NCBI GenBank assembly: GCA_035574315.1
Contig: DATLYW010000048.1
Coordinates: 1-64,000 of the forward strand
Direction: 5' to 3'
Origin: Candidatus Zixiibacteriota bacterium
GTDB lineage: Bacteria > Desulfobacterota > Binatia > UBA9968
DNA: 64,000 bases
Position numbers and translations under genes: made by a program. Shown here piece after piece: positions 9,644-19,413 of the stretch; positions within the stretch are counted from its first letter, which is position 1, and each line of letters starts with the position of its first letter. The notes under the pieces were generated by a model, which was not told the origin of the DNA, did not search any database, and saw only the letters and a list, made by a program, of their open reading frames with translations.

Positions 9644-11776
9644 CTAGTCGCGGGCGTCGTCGGAGGTCTGTCCCGAGCCGGACGGCGGCCTCTTGGAGGT
9701 TTCCAGGAGCGCTTCCTTGCGGCTGAGCCGGATCTTTCCCTGTTTGTCGATCTCCAGGACCTTCACCATGACCTCGTCCCCTTCCTTGAGGACGTCGGAA
9801 ACCCGCCGCACGCGCTCCGGCGCCAGCTGGGAGATGTGGACCAGGCCGTCGGTACCGGGGAGAATCTCGACGAACGCGCCGAAATCGACGATCTTTCTCA
9901 CCGTACCCTTGTAGATCTTTCCGACTTCGGCTTCGGCGGCGATCCGCTGCACCATTTCGACCGCCTTCCGGGCCGCCGCCTCGTCGCTGGAGGCGATCGT
10001 GACCGTGCCGTCGTCCTCGACGTCGATCTTGACGCCCGTCGCCTCGATGATGCCCCGAATCACCTTTCCGCCCGGACCGATGATCTCCCGGATCTTGTCG
10101 GGTTTGACCTTCAGGGTGGTGATCCGCGGCGCATGACCCGAGATGCTGGTGCGAGGCGCCGACAGCGTCCGGTTCATGATCTCGAGAATCGCCAGGCGTC
10201 CTTCGCGCGCCTGGTGCAGCGCCTGGCGCATGATCTCCCGGTTGACTCCGGAGATCTTGATGTCCATCTGGAGCGAGGTCACGCCCGCCGGCGTTCCCGC
10301 CACCTTGAAGTCCATGTCTCCGAGATGATCTTCGTCGCCCAGGATGTCTGAGAGAACGCGAACGTGCTCACCCTCCTTGATCAGCCCCATCGCGATGCCC
10401 GCCACTGGAGCCGCGACCGGCACGCCGGCGTCCATGAGCGAAAGCGAGCCGCCGCAGACGGTCGCCATCGACGTCGAGCCGTTCGACTCCAGCACCTCGG
10501 AGACGATGCGGATGGTGTAGGGGAAGGTGTTCTCGTCGGGAAGCACCGGAAGGAGCGCCCTTTCCGCCAAGTTACCGTGGCCGATCTCGCGCCGGCTCGG
10601 ACCCCGCAGGAACTTGACCTCGCCGACGCTGAAGGGCGGGAAGTTGTAATGCAGCATGAACTTCTTGTAGTGCTCGCCGATCAGGGCATCGATCTTCTGC
10701 TCGTCCGAGGCCGTTCCGAGCGTGGTCACCACCAGAGCCTGAGTCTCGCCGCGCGTAAACAGCGCCGAGCCGTGGGTGCGGGGCAGAACCTCTACCTCGC
10801 AGCTGATCGGCCTGATGTCCTTCAGGCCCCGGCCGTCGATTCGCCGCTCGTGAAAGACGATCAGGTTGCGAAAACAGCTGCGCTTGAGGTCCTCGAAGGC
10901 TCCCTTGATGTCCTTTTCCTTGTCCGGAAACTCCGCCAGCGCCTCGGCGGTCACCTCGCTCTTGATCTCGGCGATCCGCTTGTAGCGCTCGAGCTTCTCG
11001 GGAATCTCGATCGCCTCCTGCAGCTTCGCCTCGGCCAGCTCGCGTACCCTTTGCTCGACCGCAGGGTCGCGCACGGCGATGGGTACCTGGCGCTTGGGTT
11101 TCCCGACCTCGCGGCGCAGCTCCTCCTGAATGTCGATCAGCGGCTGGAGCGCCTGATGCCCCGTGAACAGGGCTTCCAGGATCTCGTCCTCGGGCACCAT
11201 CTTGGCGCCGCCCTCGACCATGACGATCGCGTCGCGGCTGCCCGAAATGAAAATGTCGGTGTCGCTTTCCTGGAGCTCGCTCTGGGTAGGGTTGATCACC
11301 CAGCGTCCTCCCACCCGTCCGACCCGCACCCCGGCGAGGGGACCGTTGAAGGGGATGTCGGAAACATGAAGAGCGACGGAGGCGCCGAGCATGGCGACGG
11401 TGTCCGGATCGTTTTCACGGTCGGCCGAGAGGACCGTCGCGATGATCTGCGTCTCGCATCGGATTCCCTCCGCGAAGAGCGGGCGGATCGACCGGTCGAT
11501 CAGGCGACAGGTCAGAATCTCCTTTTCCGACGGTCGCCCCTCCCGCTTGAAAAAGCCGCCGGGGATCTTGCCCGCGGCGAAGGTCTTTTCCTGGTAATCG
11601 ACGGTCAGCGGGAAGAAATCGACGTCGCCCCGCACCTCTTTCGCCGCCACCGCCGTCACCAGGACGACGGTCTCGCCGTAGCGGACGAGCGCGGCCCCGT
11701 CGGCTTGCTTGGCGAGCTTGCCGATTTCTATGGATAGGGGACGGCCGTAAAAATCCAGTTGCACGCTTTTAACCAT
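9644..11776 (-). CDS. pnp: Polyribonucleotide nucleotidyltransferase (PNPase)
   Basis: A 3'-5' phosphorolytic exoribonuclease of the RNA degradosome. The 710 residues show the standard order: RNase PH domain 1 ([36 protein letters not shown]), an alpha-helical linker, RNase PH domain 2 ([32 protein letters not shown]), a KH domain with IIGPGGKVI near residue 565, and a C-terminal S1 domain ([33 protein letters not shown]). It follows rpsO by 66 bases, the classical rpsO-pnp arrangement. A short inverted repeat, CCTCT/AGAGG, lies in the leader just before the start. Confidence 0.98.
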   Translation of the reverse strand: MVKSVQLDFYGRPLSIEIGKLAKQADGAALVRYGETVVLVTAVAAKEVRGDVDFFPLTVDYQEKTFAAGKIPGGFFKREGRPSEKEILTCRLIDRSIRPLFAEGIRCETQIIATVLSADRENDPDTVAMLGASVALHVSDIPFNGPLAGVRVGRVGGRWVINPTQSELQESDTDIFISGSRDAIVMVEGGAKMVPEDEILEALFTGHQALQPLIDIQEELRREVGKPKRQVPIAVRDPAVEQRVRELAEAKLQEAIEIPEKLERYKRIAEIKSEVTAEALAEFPDKEKDIKGAFEDLKRSCFRNLIVFHERRIDGRGLKDIRPISCEVEVLPRTHGSALFTRGETQALVVTTLGTASDEQKIDALIGEHYKKFMLHYNFPPFSVGEVKFLRGPSRREIGHGNLAERALLPVLPDENTFPYTIRIVSEVLESNGSTSMATVCGGSLSLMDAGVPVAAPVAGIAMGLIKEGEHVRVLSDILGDEDHLGDMDFKVAGTPAGVTSLQMDIKISGVNREIMRQALHQAREGRLAILEIMNRTLSAPRTSISGHAPRITTLKVKPDKIREIIGPGGKVIRGIIEATGVKIDVEDDGTVTIASSDEAAARKAVEMVQRIAAEAEVGKIYKGTVRKIVDFGAFVEILPGTDGLVHISQLAPERVRRVSDVLKEGDEVMVKVLEIDKQGKIRLSRKEALLETSKRPPSGSGQTSDDARD

Positions 11777-11842
11777 AAGAAGTCCTCTGAAACGAGAGGT
11801 GCTTTAACGGAGGAGATGACGGCGGGAACCGACGCGGAACAG

Positions 11843-12112
11843 CTATTTCCTGATTCCGAGCCGCTGGATCAGACTCTGGTATCTCGAGAAATCGTTTCTC
11901 TTGAGATAATCCAGCAGCCTCCTGCGCTGGCCTACCAGCTTCAGAAGGCCGCGACGGGAGTGGTGATCCTTGACATGCACCTTGAAGTGCTCGGTGAGGT
12001 AATCGATACGCTGACTCAGCAAAGCGACCTGCACTTCCGGAGAGCCCGTATCCGTCGGGTGAAGTCTGAACTGCTCGATCGTCGTCTGCGTGTCCCGTTG
12101 AGCAATTCCCAT
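11843..12112 (-). CDS. rpsO: 30S ribosomal protein S15
   Basis: An 89-residue small-subunit protein binding 16S rRNA at the central domain. The sequence [36 protein letters not shown], then [30 protein letters not shown], is typical S15. The frame extends upstream, but ATG 12112 is chosen because the family N-terminus begins there and GGAGAAAC precedes it. A good promoter lies 42-70 bases upstream, making this the likely first gene of the long rpsO-to-purF run. Confidence 0.97.
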   Translation of the reverse strand: MGIAQRDTQTTIEQFRLHPTDTGSPEVQVALLSQRIDYLTEHFKVHVKDHHSRRGLLKLVGQRRRLLDYLKRNDFSRYQSLIQRLGIRK

Positions 12113-12153
12113 GTTTCTCCGCTTTTTTCTCTCTTTCGTTTCTTTTTGCAAAA

Positions 12154-12182
12154 TTTTTACCACACACCCGGGAGTTTGTAAA
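12154..12182 (-). promoter_or_regulatory. Probable sigma-70 promoter for rpsO-pnp
   Basis: Read on the minus strand, TTTACA (12177-12182) is followed after exactly 17 bases by TAAAAA (12154-12159). The predicted transcript start is about 35 bases before the rpsO ATG. The AT-rich stretch stands out from its GC-rich surroundings. Confidence 0.55.
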
Positions 12183-12254
12183 GGCGCGGCATCCCGGGAC
12201 CCTTCGGCCCAGCCGCCGGGGCCCAAAAATAGGGATGCCGCCGACCCGGCAAAT

Positions 12255-12875
12255 ATGGTAAACTTTTTGCTCGTGAAACGGCTCGGAATCGCTCTTTTCC
12301 TCCTCGGGCTGGCTCCGGCGCCCTGGCGGGCCGCCGGAGCTGAGTTTTACCGCTGGGTGGACCGAAACGGGGTGGTTCATTTCACGGATAACCTGCACAG
12401 CATCCCGAAATCCCAGCGCGAGGGCGCGGCCCGCATCCCGGTACGCGAAAGCCCCAGGGCCGCCGAGCCGGAAAAGCCGGCTTCACCCGACAAGGCCTCG
12501 ATCCCTTTCGAAAAGCGAGGCGAGGTGGTCATCGTCGAGGCGACCCTGAACCGGAAGACCGCCGCAAGGTTTGTGGTCGATACGGGCGCAAGCTACACCT
12601 TCATTTCGGCGGCTACCGCCAAGGCCCTCGATCTCCAGGTCGACCCCGACGCCCGCACGGTGCCCTTCCAGACGGCCAACGGCGTGATCCAGGCGCCGCT
12701 CGCCCGGCTCGACTCGATCTCGGTGGGGGGGATGGAGGTCGAAAACCTGACCGCGGCGGTCCACGACGCCCTGCCCGGTTCCACGGCGGCCGGGCTCCTC
12801 GGCCTCAACTTCCTCAGCCGTTTCCGGCTGGACATCGACACCGAGAAAGGACTCCTCCACCTGGAGAAAAAATAA
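12255..12875 (+). CDS. Secreted retropepsin-like aspartic protease with DUF4124 domain
   Basis: The 206-residue protein has a signal peptide (hydrophobic [23 protein letters not shown]), then a DUF4124 segment ([16 protein letters not shown], about 30-50), a Pro/Ala-rich linker and a clan AA retropepsin-like domain. Its single catalytic motif is VVDTGAS (Asp about 109), and the second hydrophobic motif is [11 protein letters not shown]. One motif per chain implies dimerisation. The ATG at 12255 is the first that leaves an intact signal peptide; GTG 12273 (VKRLGIAL) is a plausible alternative because neither has a clear ribosome site. Expected location is periplasmic; the target is unknown. 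Confidence 0.82.
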   Translation: MVNFLLVKRLGIALFLLGLAPAPWRAAGAEFYRWVDRNGVVHFTDNLHSIPKSQREGAARIPVRESPRAAEPEKPASPDKASIPFEKRGEVVIVEATLNRKTAARFVVDTGASYTFISAATAKALDLQVDPDARTVPFQTANGVIQAPLARLDSISVGGMEVENLTAAVHDALPGSTAAGLLGLNFLSRFRLDIDTEKGLLHLEKK

Positions 12876-12907
12876 GCCGGGCGGAGGCCGCCCGCCCGGC
12901 TCTTCTT
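12876..12907 (+). terminator. Rho-independent-like terminator after the aspartic protease gene
   Basis: Immediately after the stop codon, GCCGGGCGG (12876-12884) pairs with CCGCCCGGC (12892-12900) across a seven-base loop and is followed by TCTTCTT. It separates this gene from the convergent nrdJ gene. Confidence 0.6.
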
Positions 12908-12962
12908 GGCCAGCCGCTCGCAGGGCCCCACCGAAAACGGCGTCAAGCGGCGAGGCCAGCGA

Positions 12963-15746
12963 TCAGCTACACCCGCTCACCGCGCCGCAGTTCATGCACT
13001 TGTAGCAGGCGCCGCTGCGGATCATGATCGCGCCGCAGTCCGGGCAGGGCGGGGCGTCCTGCTGGTAGAGGCTGGTGATGCTGCTGATGCTCGCGACGGG
13101 CGCGCCGCCGCGCGGCGGCTGGGAAGCGAGCGCCATCCCCTTCTTCCCCGCGGCCGGCTCCTTGGCCGGAGCCTCTTCGGCGATCTCCTTCACGATCCCG
13201 ACCTCCCGCTGCGCGTCCCGGTCGAGGAACTTGGTCGCCATCCAGCGGAAGATGTAGTCCATGATCGACTTGGCGATCGGGATGTCCGGGTTCTTGGTGA
13301 ACCCGGACGGCTCGAAGCGCATGTGGCTGAACTTGTCGACCAGCACCCTGAGCGGCACCCCGTACTGGAGCGCCATGGAGATCGCGGTGGCGAACGAGTC
13401 CATCAGCCCGGAGATCGTCGACCCCTCCTTGGACATCGTGATGAAGATCTCGCCCGGCTGGCCGTCCTCGTACATCCCGGCGGTGATGTAGCCCTCGTGG
13501 CCGGCGATGTCGAACTTGTGCGTGATCGAGCGCCTTTCGTCGGGGAGCTTCCGGCGGAAAGGCCGGCTTTCCTTCGCCTCGGCCGCCGGCCGCTTTTCCT
13601 CCTTTTCCTTGTCCCTGGAGGTGTTGAGCGGCTGCGTGCGCTTGGAGCCGTCGCGATAGATCGCGACCGCCTTGAGCCCGAGCTTCCACGCCTCCATGTA
13701 GGCATTCATGATCTCCTCGACGGTGACGTCGTTGGGCATGTTGATCGTCTTGGAGATCGCCCCGGAGATAAACGGTTGCACCGCCCCCATCATCTTGATG
13801 TGGCCCATGTAATGGATCGAGCGGCTGCCGTTGGCCGGCTTGAAGGCGCAGTCGAACACCGGCAGGTCCTCGTCCTTGACGTGCGGCGCCCCTTCGATCG
13901 TCTCGTGCTCCTCGACGTACTCCATGATCTCCTGGATCTGCTTGACGTCGTACCCGAGGCGCTTGAGCGCGCGGGGCACGCTGTGGTTGACGATCTTCAG
14001 GAGCCCGCCGCCCACGAGCTTCTTGTACTTGATCAGCGCGATGTCGGGCTCCACCCCCGTGGTGTCGCAGTCCATCATGAAGGCGATGGTCCCGGTGGGA
14101 GCCAGAACGGAGATCTGCGAGTTTCTCACTCCGCATTTGTCCGCCGCGCTGCAGGTTTCGTCCCACGCCTCGCGCGCCGCGGACAGCAGCTCGAGAGGCA
14201 CGTGGGACGAGGAGAGCCTGTAGGCGTGCGCGCGGTGCTTGTTGAGCACCCGCAGCATCGGCTGGCGGTTGGTTTCGAATCCGGCGAACGGCCCGGTGGC
14301 CGCCGCGATGCGGGCGGACTGCAGATAGCCCTCGCCCGACATCAGCGCGGTGACCGCCGCGGCGTACTCCCGCCCCGCGTCCGAATCGTAGGGCAGGCCG
14401 AGCGACATGAGCAGCGCCCCGAGGTTGGCGTAACCCAGGCCCAGCTCCCGGAACGCGTGCGCGTTCGCCGCGATCTCCGGGGTCGGGTACGAGGCGTTGT
14501 CGACCAGGATGTCCTGGGCCAGGACCATGATGTCGACCGTGCGGCGGAACGACTCCGTGTCGAACCCGCCGTCGTCTCTGAGGAACTTCAGCAGGTTGAG
14601 CGACGCCAGGTTGCACGCGGAGTTGTCGAGATGCATGTACTCCGAGCACGGGTTGGAGGCGTTGATGCGACCCGAGTTGGCGCAGGTGTGCCACTCGTTG
14701 ATCGTGGTGTCGTACTGCATCCCGGGATCACCGCAGATGTACGTGCTCTCCGCGATCATCCGCAGCAGGTCACGGGCACGGTAGGTGTCGCAGACCTCGC
14801 CGGTGGTCACGTAGCGGGTCTTCCACTCCCGGTCCTCCTCCACCGCCCGCATGAACTCGTCGGTGACGCGCACGGAGTTGTTGGCATTCTGGAAAAACAC
14901 GCTGCCGTACGCCGGGCCGTCGAGGCTCGCGTCGTAGCCCGCTTCGATGAGCGCCCAGGCTTTTTTCTCCTCCTCGACCTTGCACTTGATGAACTCCTCG
15001 ATGTCCGGATGGTCGACGTTGAGCACGACCATCTTCGCCGCACGCCGCGTCTTGCCGCCGGACTTGATCACTCCCGCCGAGGCGTCCGCCGCCTTCATGA
15101 ACGAGACCGGGCCCGAGGCCGTGCCGCCCCCGGCCAGCTGCTCCTTGGAGGAGCGGATGCGCGACAGGTTGACGCCGGAGCCCGAGCCGCCTTTGAAGAT
15201 GATCCCTTCCTTGCGGTACCAGTCGAGGATCGACTCCATGGTATCGTCGACCGACAGGATGAAGCAGGCGGAGCACTGCGGCTTTTCCTCGATGCCGCAG
15301 TTGAACCACACCGGGCTGTTGAAGCACGCTTTCTGGTGCAGCAGGATGTGCGTCAGCTCGTCGGAAAAAACCCTGGCGTCGGTCTGACTCGCGAAGTAGC
15401 CGTCCTTCACGCCCCAGCGGGTGATGGTATCGACCACGCGGCTGATCATCTGGCGCACGCTGTGCTCGCGCTGCGGGCTCCCCAGCGGACCCCGAAAGTA
15501 CTTCGAGACGACCACCGTGGTCGCCATCTGCGACCACGATTTCGGGATCTCGACGTTGGACTGCTCGAAGACGACCTTGCCTTTCTCGTTGGTGATGGAG
15601 GCCGAGCGCAGCTCCCACTCCACTTCATCGTACGGATGGATCCCCTCGCGGGTGAAATAGCGCTTGAGGCTGAGCCCCGTTTTGGGAGCCCCCGATTGTC
15701 CCCGATCCGTAGCAAAATCAGTGGCTTGCGCAGTGGTGAACACCAT
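12963..15746 (-). CDS. nrdJ: Adenosylcobalamin-dependent (class II) ribonucleoside-diphosphate reductase
   Basis: Makes deoxyribonucleotides with a radical generated from coenzyme B12, so it works with or without oxygen. The 927 residues show the class II order: a FNSPVWFNCGI substrate-site cysteine, SCF-like CSACFILSVDDTMESI, FKGGSGSGVNLSRIR, the NPCSEYM active-site cysteine with CNLASLNL, and GTIAFMMDCDTTGVEPD. The C-terminus carries a zinc-ribbon-like tail with CPDCG and CYKCMNCG, typical of the long B12-dependent enzymes and thought to shuttle reducing equivalents. No convincing B12 riboswitch is seen upstream. Confidence 0.97.
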   Translation of the reverse strand: MVFTTAQATDFATDRGQSGAPKTGLSLKRYFTREGIHPYDEVEWELRSASITNEKGKVVFEQSNVEIPKSWSQMATTVVVSKYFRGPLGSPQREHSVRQMISRVVDTITRWGVKDGYFASQTDARVFSDELTHILLHQKACFNSPVWFNCGIEEKPQCSACFILSVDDTMESILDWYRKEGIIFKGGSGSGVNLSRIRSSKEQLAGGGTASGPVSFMKAADASAGVIKSGGKTRRAAKMVVLNVDHPDIEEFIKCKVEEEKKAWALIEAGYDASLDGPAYGSVFFQNANNSVRVTDEFMRAVEEDREWKTRYVTTGEVCDTYRARDLLRMIAESTYICGDPGMQYDTTINEWHTCANSGRINASNPCSEYMHLDNSACNLASLNLLKFLRDDGGFDTESFRRTVDIMVLAQDILVDNASYPTPEIAANAHAFRELGLGYANLGALLMSLGLPYDSDAGREYAAAVTALMSGEGYLQSARIAAATGPFAGFETNRQPMLRVLNKHRAHAYRLSSSHVPLELLSAAREAWDETCSAADKCGVRNSQISVLAPTGTIAFMMDCDTTGVEPDIALIKYKKLVGGGLLKIVNHSVPRALKRLGYDVKQIQEIMEYVEEHETIEGAPHVKDEDLPVFDCAFKPANGSRSIHYMGHIKMMGAVQPFISGAISKTINMPNDVTVEEIMNAYMEAWKLGLKAVAIYRDGSKRTQPLNTSRDKEKEEKRPAAEAKESRPFRRKLPDERRSITHKFDIAGHEGYITAGMYEDGQPGEIFITMSKEGSTISGLMDSFATAISMALQYGVPLRVLVDKFSHMRFEPSGFTKNPDIPIAKSIMDYIFRWMATKFLDRDAQREVGIVKEIAEEAPAKEPAAGKKGMALASQPPRGGAPVASISSITSLYQQDAPPCPDCGAIMIRSGACYKCMNCGAVSGCS

Positions 15747-15809
15747 GTCTTGGCCCCCCTCTTTTTCTACATATAGTATGAATCAATGGATATGCAACTA
15801 GATTTGGTA

Positions 15810-15838
15810 GTGGTAACGGCTTTGGAAATCTTTGTCAA
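15810..15838 (-). promoter_or_regulatory. Candidate nrdJ promoter
   Basis: On the minus strand a perfect TTGACA (15833-15838) is followed after 17 bases by a weak TACCAC (15810-15815), within an unusually AT-rich stretch upstream of nrdJ. A second AT-rich TATATG closer to the gene could also serve as a -10 element, so the exact promoter is uncertain. Confidence 0.35.
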
Positions 15839-15944
15839 GAAAAAATTTGCCCTTCGGGACGTCTTCGTTTTTTGGCGTCGAAATCGGGCGCCGGAGGGCC
15901 CAAAAACGTGGTGAGAGCCTGGCTTATTTGATAAGATCCGGGCC

Positions 15945-16421
15945 GTGGCGGACAAGGATTCTCAGCTCGAGCACGTGGGCGCGGTGCTGGAAAAATCCCT
16001 CAGGCGGCTCGATCTTTCCGCTCGACTCGAGGAGTACGGCGTCTGGCCGATCTGGAACGACACCGTCGGGCTCACCATCGCGCGCAACGCGCAGCCTGAA
16101 AAGATCCGCAACGGCACTCTTTTCGTCAAGGTTTCCAGCCCGGTCTGGATGCAGCAGCTCCAGTACATGAAGGAGATGATCGCCGAGAAGCTCAACCAGC
16201 GCCTCGGAGCGGAACTGGTGAAAAATATCTTTTTCGTCGTGGGCAAGATCGACGGCCCCGCCCAGGAACGAACCCCGAAAAATCCCCCGGCGCCTCCCGA
16301 GCCGCTGCAGGGCGAAGAGTTCCTGGACAAGATCGAGGACCCCGAGATCCGCCAGTCTTTCAAGAAGATCCTGGCCGGCCACGCGCGCCGGCGGCGAAAA
16401 GAACCGCCCGGCGGTTCCTAA
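15945..16421 (+). CDS. DUF721 (DciA-like) protein
   Basis: A 158-residue protein of the DUF721 family. Its N-terminal 90 residues (EHVGAVLEKSLRRLDLSARLEEYGVWPIWNDTVGLTIARNAQPEKIRNGTLFVKVSSPVWMQQL) carry the W..VG..IA..A.P..I..G.L.V.V.S..W.QEL family pattern. DciA members load or operate the replicative helicase DnaB in bacteria lacking DnaC, so a replication role is plausible. The C-terminal third is Pro/Lys-rich and probably disordered. The start is a GTG that gives the expected N-terminus. It converges with, and overlaps by four bases, the methyltransferase gene on the other strand. Confidence 0.85.
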   Translation: MADKDSQLEHVGAVLEKSLRRLDLSARLEEYGVWPIWNDTVGLTIARNAQPEKIRNGTLFVKVSSPVWMQQLQYMKEMIAEKLNQRLGAELVKNIFFVVGKIDGPAQERTPKNPPAPPEPLQGEEFLDKIEDPEIRQSFKKILAGHARRRRKEPPGGS

Positions 16422-17176
16422 CGCGCGTCCGTCGCCGGCGCTCCGATTCTGCTCCCCGCCAGCATCGCCGCGACCTCGGCCGTATAGTGTTTTTCCCGTT
16501 CGTAGACGTGGAGCGGCGGAAGTATCGCCGTCCCGCTCCTTCCTCCCTTGACTCCCTCGGCGAGGATCAGGGAGGCTTCGCTGGATCCGGACCGCGAGTA
16601 AACCAGCCTCACCCGTTTCGGCTCCAGACCGGCGGCGCGCATCCCGGCCAGCAGATCGACGCTGCGGGGCGCCGGATAGACCAGGGCCATCCGGCCGCCG
16701 TCCGGCAGCAGATACGCTCCCGCGCTCAAGAAATCGGCGAGGTTTCCGCAGGTTTCGTGCCGCGCGATCCGCTTCTCCTCGTCGGGGCTGACACGACCGC
16801 TGGTGGCTCTTCGATACGGCGGATTGGAGACCACCGCCGTGAAAGCGCCCGGGGGGAAGCGGCGCCGGACCTCGCGCACGTCGGCGCGAGTCATCTCGAC
16901 CCTGTCCGCGCACCCGTTCAACCTCACGTTGCGCCGCGCGCGCTCGACCATCCGCTCCTGTGTCTCGATTCCGGTGACGCGGATCTCCGGCTGGAGGTGG
17001 GCGAGCATCAGCGCGACCGCGCCGTTGCCGCTCCCGAGGTCGGCCACGCGGTCGGTTGCGCGAACCGTCGCGAAGTGAGCCAGCAGAACCGAGTCCAGGG
17101 AAAAGCGGTACCCCGATCGGCTCTGGTAAAGTTTGAGCCTGCCGTTAAAAATGGTATCCAGAGAATCGTCTCGCAT
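16418..17176 (-). CDS. tRNA1(Val) (adenine37-N6)-methyltransferase-like protein
   Basis: A 252-residue SAM-dependent class I methyltransferase resembling TrmN6/YfiC. The N-terminus (LKLYQSRSGYRFSLDSVLLAHFA) is the family's usual opening before the SAM motif VADLGSGNGAVALMLA (about 43-58). The N6-adenine catalytic motif NPPYRR follows near residue 118. A hydrophobic strand with PAPRSVDLLAGMRAAGLEPKRVRLVYS completes the Rossmann fold. RNA target is inferred from family resemblance; a different adenine substrate cannot be excluded. Confidence 0.8.
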   Translation of the reverse strand: MRDDSLDTIFNGRLKLYQSRSGYRFSLDSVLLAHFATVRATDRVADLGSGNGAVALMLAHLQPEIRVTGIETQERMVERARRNVRLNGCADRVEMTRADVREVRRRFPPGAFTAVVSNPPYRRATSGRVSPDEEKRIARHETCGNLADFLSAGAYLLPDGGRMALVYPAPRSVDLLAGMRAAGLEPKRVRLVYSRSGSSEASLILAEGVKGGRSGTAILPPLHVYEREKHYTAEVAAMLAGSRIGAPATDAR

Positions 17177-17394
17177 CGCTCGGCCCCTCCGCGCGTCGCT
17201 TGTTGCTTGAAAACGGAGGAGGTTTTCTATACAAACGTGAGCTTAAGTACCTGGATACTAGCAGAATGTTGGAACCTCTGCTTCCCGGCCGGGCGGAAAC
17301 CCGGCCGCGAGTCGCGCGATCGCGAATCGGACGAGCCGCAGGCCAGGCGCCATGGAGCAGATCGGGTGTTCCGCAGCCGGGTTTCGCATAACGC

Positions 17395-18165
17395 ATGATC
17401 GCCTTCTTCGGTCAAATCGGCCGTGCCACGATCCTGCAGCTCGCGGGCACCGGGAGGATGTTCCTGTTCCTGCTTTCCGCCTTCGCCTGGGCCTTTCGCC
17501 CGCCCCTGCGAATCCGCCTGATCCTGTATCACGTCAAGACCATCGGCGTTGATTCCCTGTCGGTGGTCGTTCTCTCCGGTATCTTCACCGGAATGGTCAT
17601 GGGGCTTCAGGGCTACTACAGCCTCAGAAAGTTCAACGCCGAGAGCTTCCTCGGCTCGGCGGTGGCGCTCGGGCTGCTGCGCGAGCTCGGTCCGGTCCTT
17701 TCCGCTTTCATGGTCACCGGCCGCACCGGCTCGGCGATGGCGGCCGAGCTGGGCAGCATGAAGGTGACCGAGCAGATCGACGCGCTCTATTCCATGGCGG
17801 TCAACCCGGTTCAGTACCTGGTTTCACCCCGGCTGATCGCGGGGTTGATCTCGATGCCGCTGCTGACGGCGATCTTCGACGTGGTGGGCATTTACGGCGC
17901 CTACGTCATCGGCGTCGGCCTGCTGGGGGTGAGCTCGGGCAGCTATTTTGCCGGGATGGAGAGCAGCGTGGTGTTCCACGACGTCTGGAGCGGACTGCTC
18001 AAATCGATCAGCTTCGGCCTGATCATCGCATGGGTCTGCTGCTACAAAGGCTTTCACGCGCCGCCGATGGCGACCGGCGTCGGCCAGGCGACGACGGAAT
18101 CGGTGGTTCTCTGCTTCGTCCTGATTCTCGTCTGGGACTACTTCATGACGTCGGTGATGCTCTGA
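17395..18165 (+). CDS. mlaE: MlaE-type phospholipid ABC transporter permease
   Basis: The inner-membrane permease of the Mla system, which moves phospholipids between inner and outer membranes. The 256 residues have an amphipathic N-terminus and about five hydrophobic segments, with the conserved GIFTGMVMGLQGYYSLRKFNAESFLGSAVALGLLRELGPVLSAFMVTGRTGSAMAAELGSMKVTEQIDAL core. It is first in a four-gene mlaE-F-D-C run and lies four bases before mlaF. The 218 bases upstream hold an AT-rich patch (17215-17265), probably shared promoter sequence with the divergent methyltransferase gene, but no clean consensus pair. Confidence 0.95.
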   Translation: MIAFFGQIGRATILQLAGTGRMFLFLLSAFAWAFRPPLRIRLILYHVKTIGVDSLSVVVLSGIFTGMVMGLQGYYSLRKFNAESFLGSAVALGLLRELGPVLSAFMVTGRTGSAMAAELGSMKVTEQIDALYSMAVNPVQYLVSPRLIAGLISMPLLTAIFDVVGIYGAYVIGVGLLGVSSGSYFAGMESSVVFHDVWSGLLKSISFGLIIAWVCCYKGFHAPPMATGVGQATTESVVLCFVLILVWDYFMTSVML

Positions 18166-18169
18166 TTGC

Positions 18170-18916
18170 ATGATCCAGGTGGTTGATTTACATAAGAGCT
18201 TCGGGCGACAGCGCGTTCTCAACGGAGTCAACCTCGAGCTGCAGACGGGCAAAATCACGACCATCATCGGCGGCAGCGGCTGCGGCAAGACCGTGCTGCT
18301 CAAGCACCTCAACGCCCTGCTGCTCCCCGACCGCGGAAGCGTGCTGGTCGACGGCGTCGACATCACCCGGCTCGGCCAGAGCGCGCTCAACAAGATCCGC
18401 CAGAAGTTCGGCGTGCTGTTCCAGGGAGCGGCTTTGCTCGATTCGATGACGATCTACGACAACGTGGCCTTTCCGCTGCGCGAGAAGACCCGGCTCACCG
18501 AAGAGCAGATCCGCCGCAAGGTCGAAGAGCGCCTCGACCAGGTCGGCTTGGCGGGCATGGGATACAAGTACCCGGCCGAGGTGAGCGGGGGCATGAAAAA
18601 AAGGGCCGGGTTGGCGCGCGCGCTCGTGATGGAGCCCGAGATCGTCCTGTTCGACGAGCCGACGACCGGGCTGGATCCGATGTTGGGCAAGAGCATTCAC
18701 GCGCTGATCCGCAAGATGCACGAGACTTTCCACTTCACAGGAGTCATCGTGAGTCACGACATCCCGGAAGTGTTCCGGATTTCCGATCGAGTGGCGATGC
18801 TGGCCAACGGGGTAATCGAGGAGGCGGCCGACACCGAAGCGTTCGTGGCGTCGCAAAATCCGGTGGTCCGCCAGTTCCTGCAAGGCGACGTGGAAGGGCC
18901 TCTCGCGGTCCTTTAG
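18170..18916 (+). CDS. mlaF: MlaF-type ABC transporter ATPase
   Basis: The ATPase that powers the Mla complex. The 248 residues carry Walker A GGSGCGKT (about 35-42), Q-loop QGAALLDS, signature VSGGMKKR, Walker B IVLFDEPTTGLDP and switch His in VIVSHD. The VSGGM(K/R)KR variant is characteristic of MlaF-like rather than importer ATPases. It starts four bases after mlaE and ends 11 bases before mlaD. Confidence 0.96.
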   Translation: MIQVVDLHKSFGRQRVLNGVNLELQTGKITTIIGGSGCGKTVLLKHLNALLLPDRGSVLVDGVDITRLGQSALNKIRQKFGVLFQGAALLDSMTIYDNVAFPLREKTRLTEEQIRRKVEERLDQVGLAGMGYKYPAEVSGGMKKRAGLARALVMEPEIVLFDEPTTGLDPMLGKSIHALIRKMHETFHFTGVIVSHDIPEVFRISDRVAMLANGVIEEAADTEAFVASQNPVVRQFLQGDVEGPLAVL

Positions 18917-18927
18917 GAGAGGAGCCA

Positions 18928-19413
18928 GTGAATCACACGCGCATTGAGATCATCGTCGGCGTTTTCGTCCTGCTCGGCGCCGTTTGTCTCGGGTACCTCG
19001 CGATCAAGCTCGGCAAGCTCGAAGTGCTCGGCAACGAGGGTTATACGGTCTATGCCGACTTCCCGAGCGTGGCGGGGCTAAAGAACGGCGACCCCGTGGA
19101 GATCGCGGGCGTCAAGGTCGGCAGGGTCGAGAGCATCCGGCTCGCCGACGACCAGGCTCGTCTCCAGCTGCGGATCGACGACGGCGTCAAGCTCCAGGAG
19201 GACGCGATCGCTTCCGTGCGCGCCCGCGGCCTGATCGGCGACAAGTTCGTTCTGATCACCCCCGGCGCATCGGACAAGATCATTCCTCCCGGCGGCCGGA
19301 TCCGGGAAACCGATTCGCCGCCCGACATCCCCGATCTGATCGGCAAGATCGTCGGGGGCGATCTCACTTCAAGGCCCGAGAAATCCGACAAGAAAAATGA
19401 TGTGCCGAATTAG
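18928..19413 (+). CDS. mlaD: MlaD-type MCE domain protein
   Basis: The membrane-anchored lipid-binding subunit of Mla. It has 161 residues with one N-terminal membrane helix (IEIIVGVFVLLGAVCLGYLAI, about 5-25) and a single MCE domain (YTVYADFPSVAGLKNGDPVEIAGVKVGRVESI). The usual hydrophobic pore-loop segment and a GGDL near the end follow. The start is GTG 18928 after AGGAGAGGAG. It is slightly shorter than E. coli MlaD (about 183), with a Lys/Asp-rich tail, and overlaps mlaC by 17 bases. Confidence 0.94.
   Translation: MNHTRIEIIVGVFVLLGAVCLGYLAIKLGKLEVLGNEGYTVYADFPSVAGLKNGDPVEIAGVKVGRVESIRLADDQARLQLRIDDGVKLQEDAIASVRARGLIGDKFVLITPGASDKIIPPGGRIRETDSPPDIPDLIGKIVGGDLTSRPEKSDKKNDVPN

Noticed and set aside
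12906-15776. 956-codon plus-strand open frame opposite nrdJ
   Set aside because: It is an antisense shadow of nrdJ produced by GC-rich third positions; its translation is Arg/His/Asp-rich with no recognisable domain, whereas nrdJ is unambiguous.
15747-15944. Possible cobalamin riboswitch upstream of nrdJ
   Set aside because: The region is too short and lacks a B12-box-like GCCACTG motif or the expected multi-stem layout.
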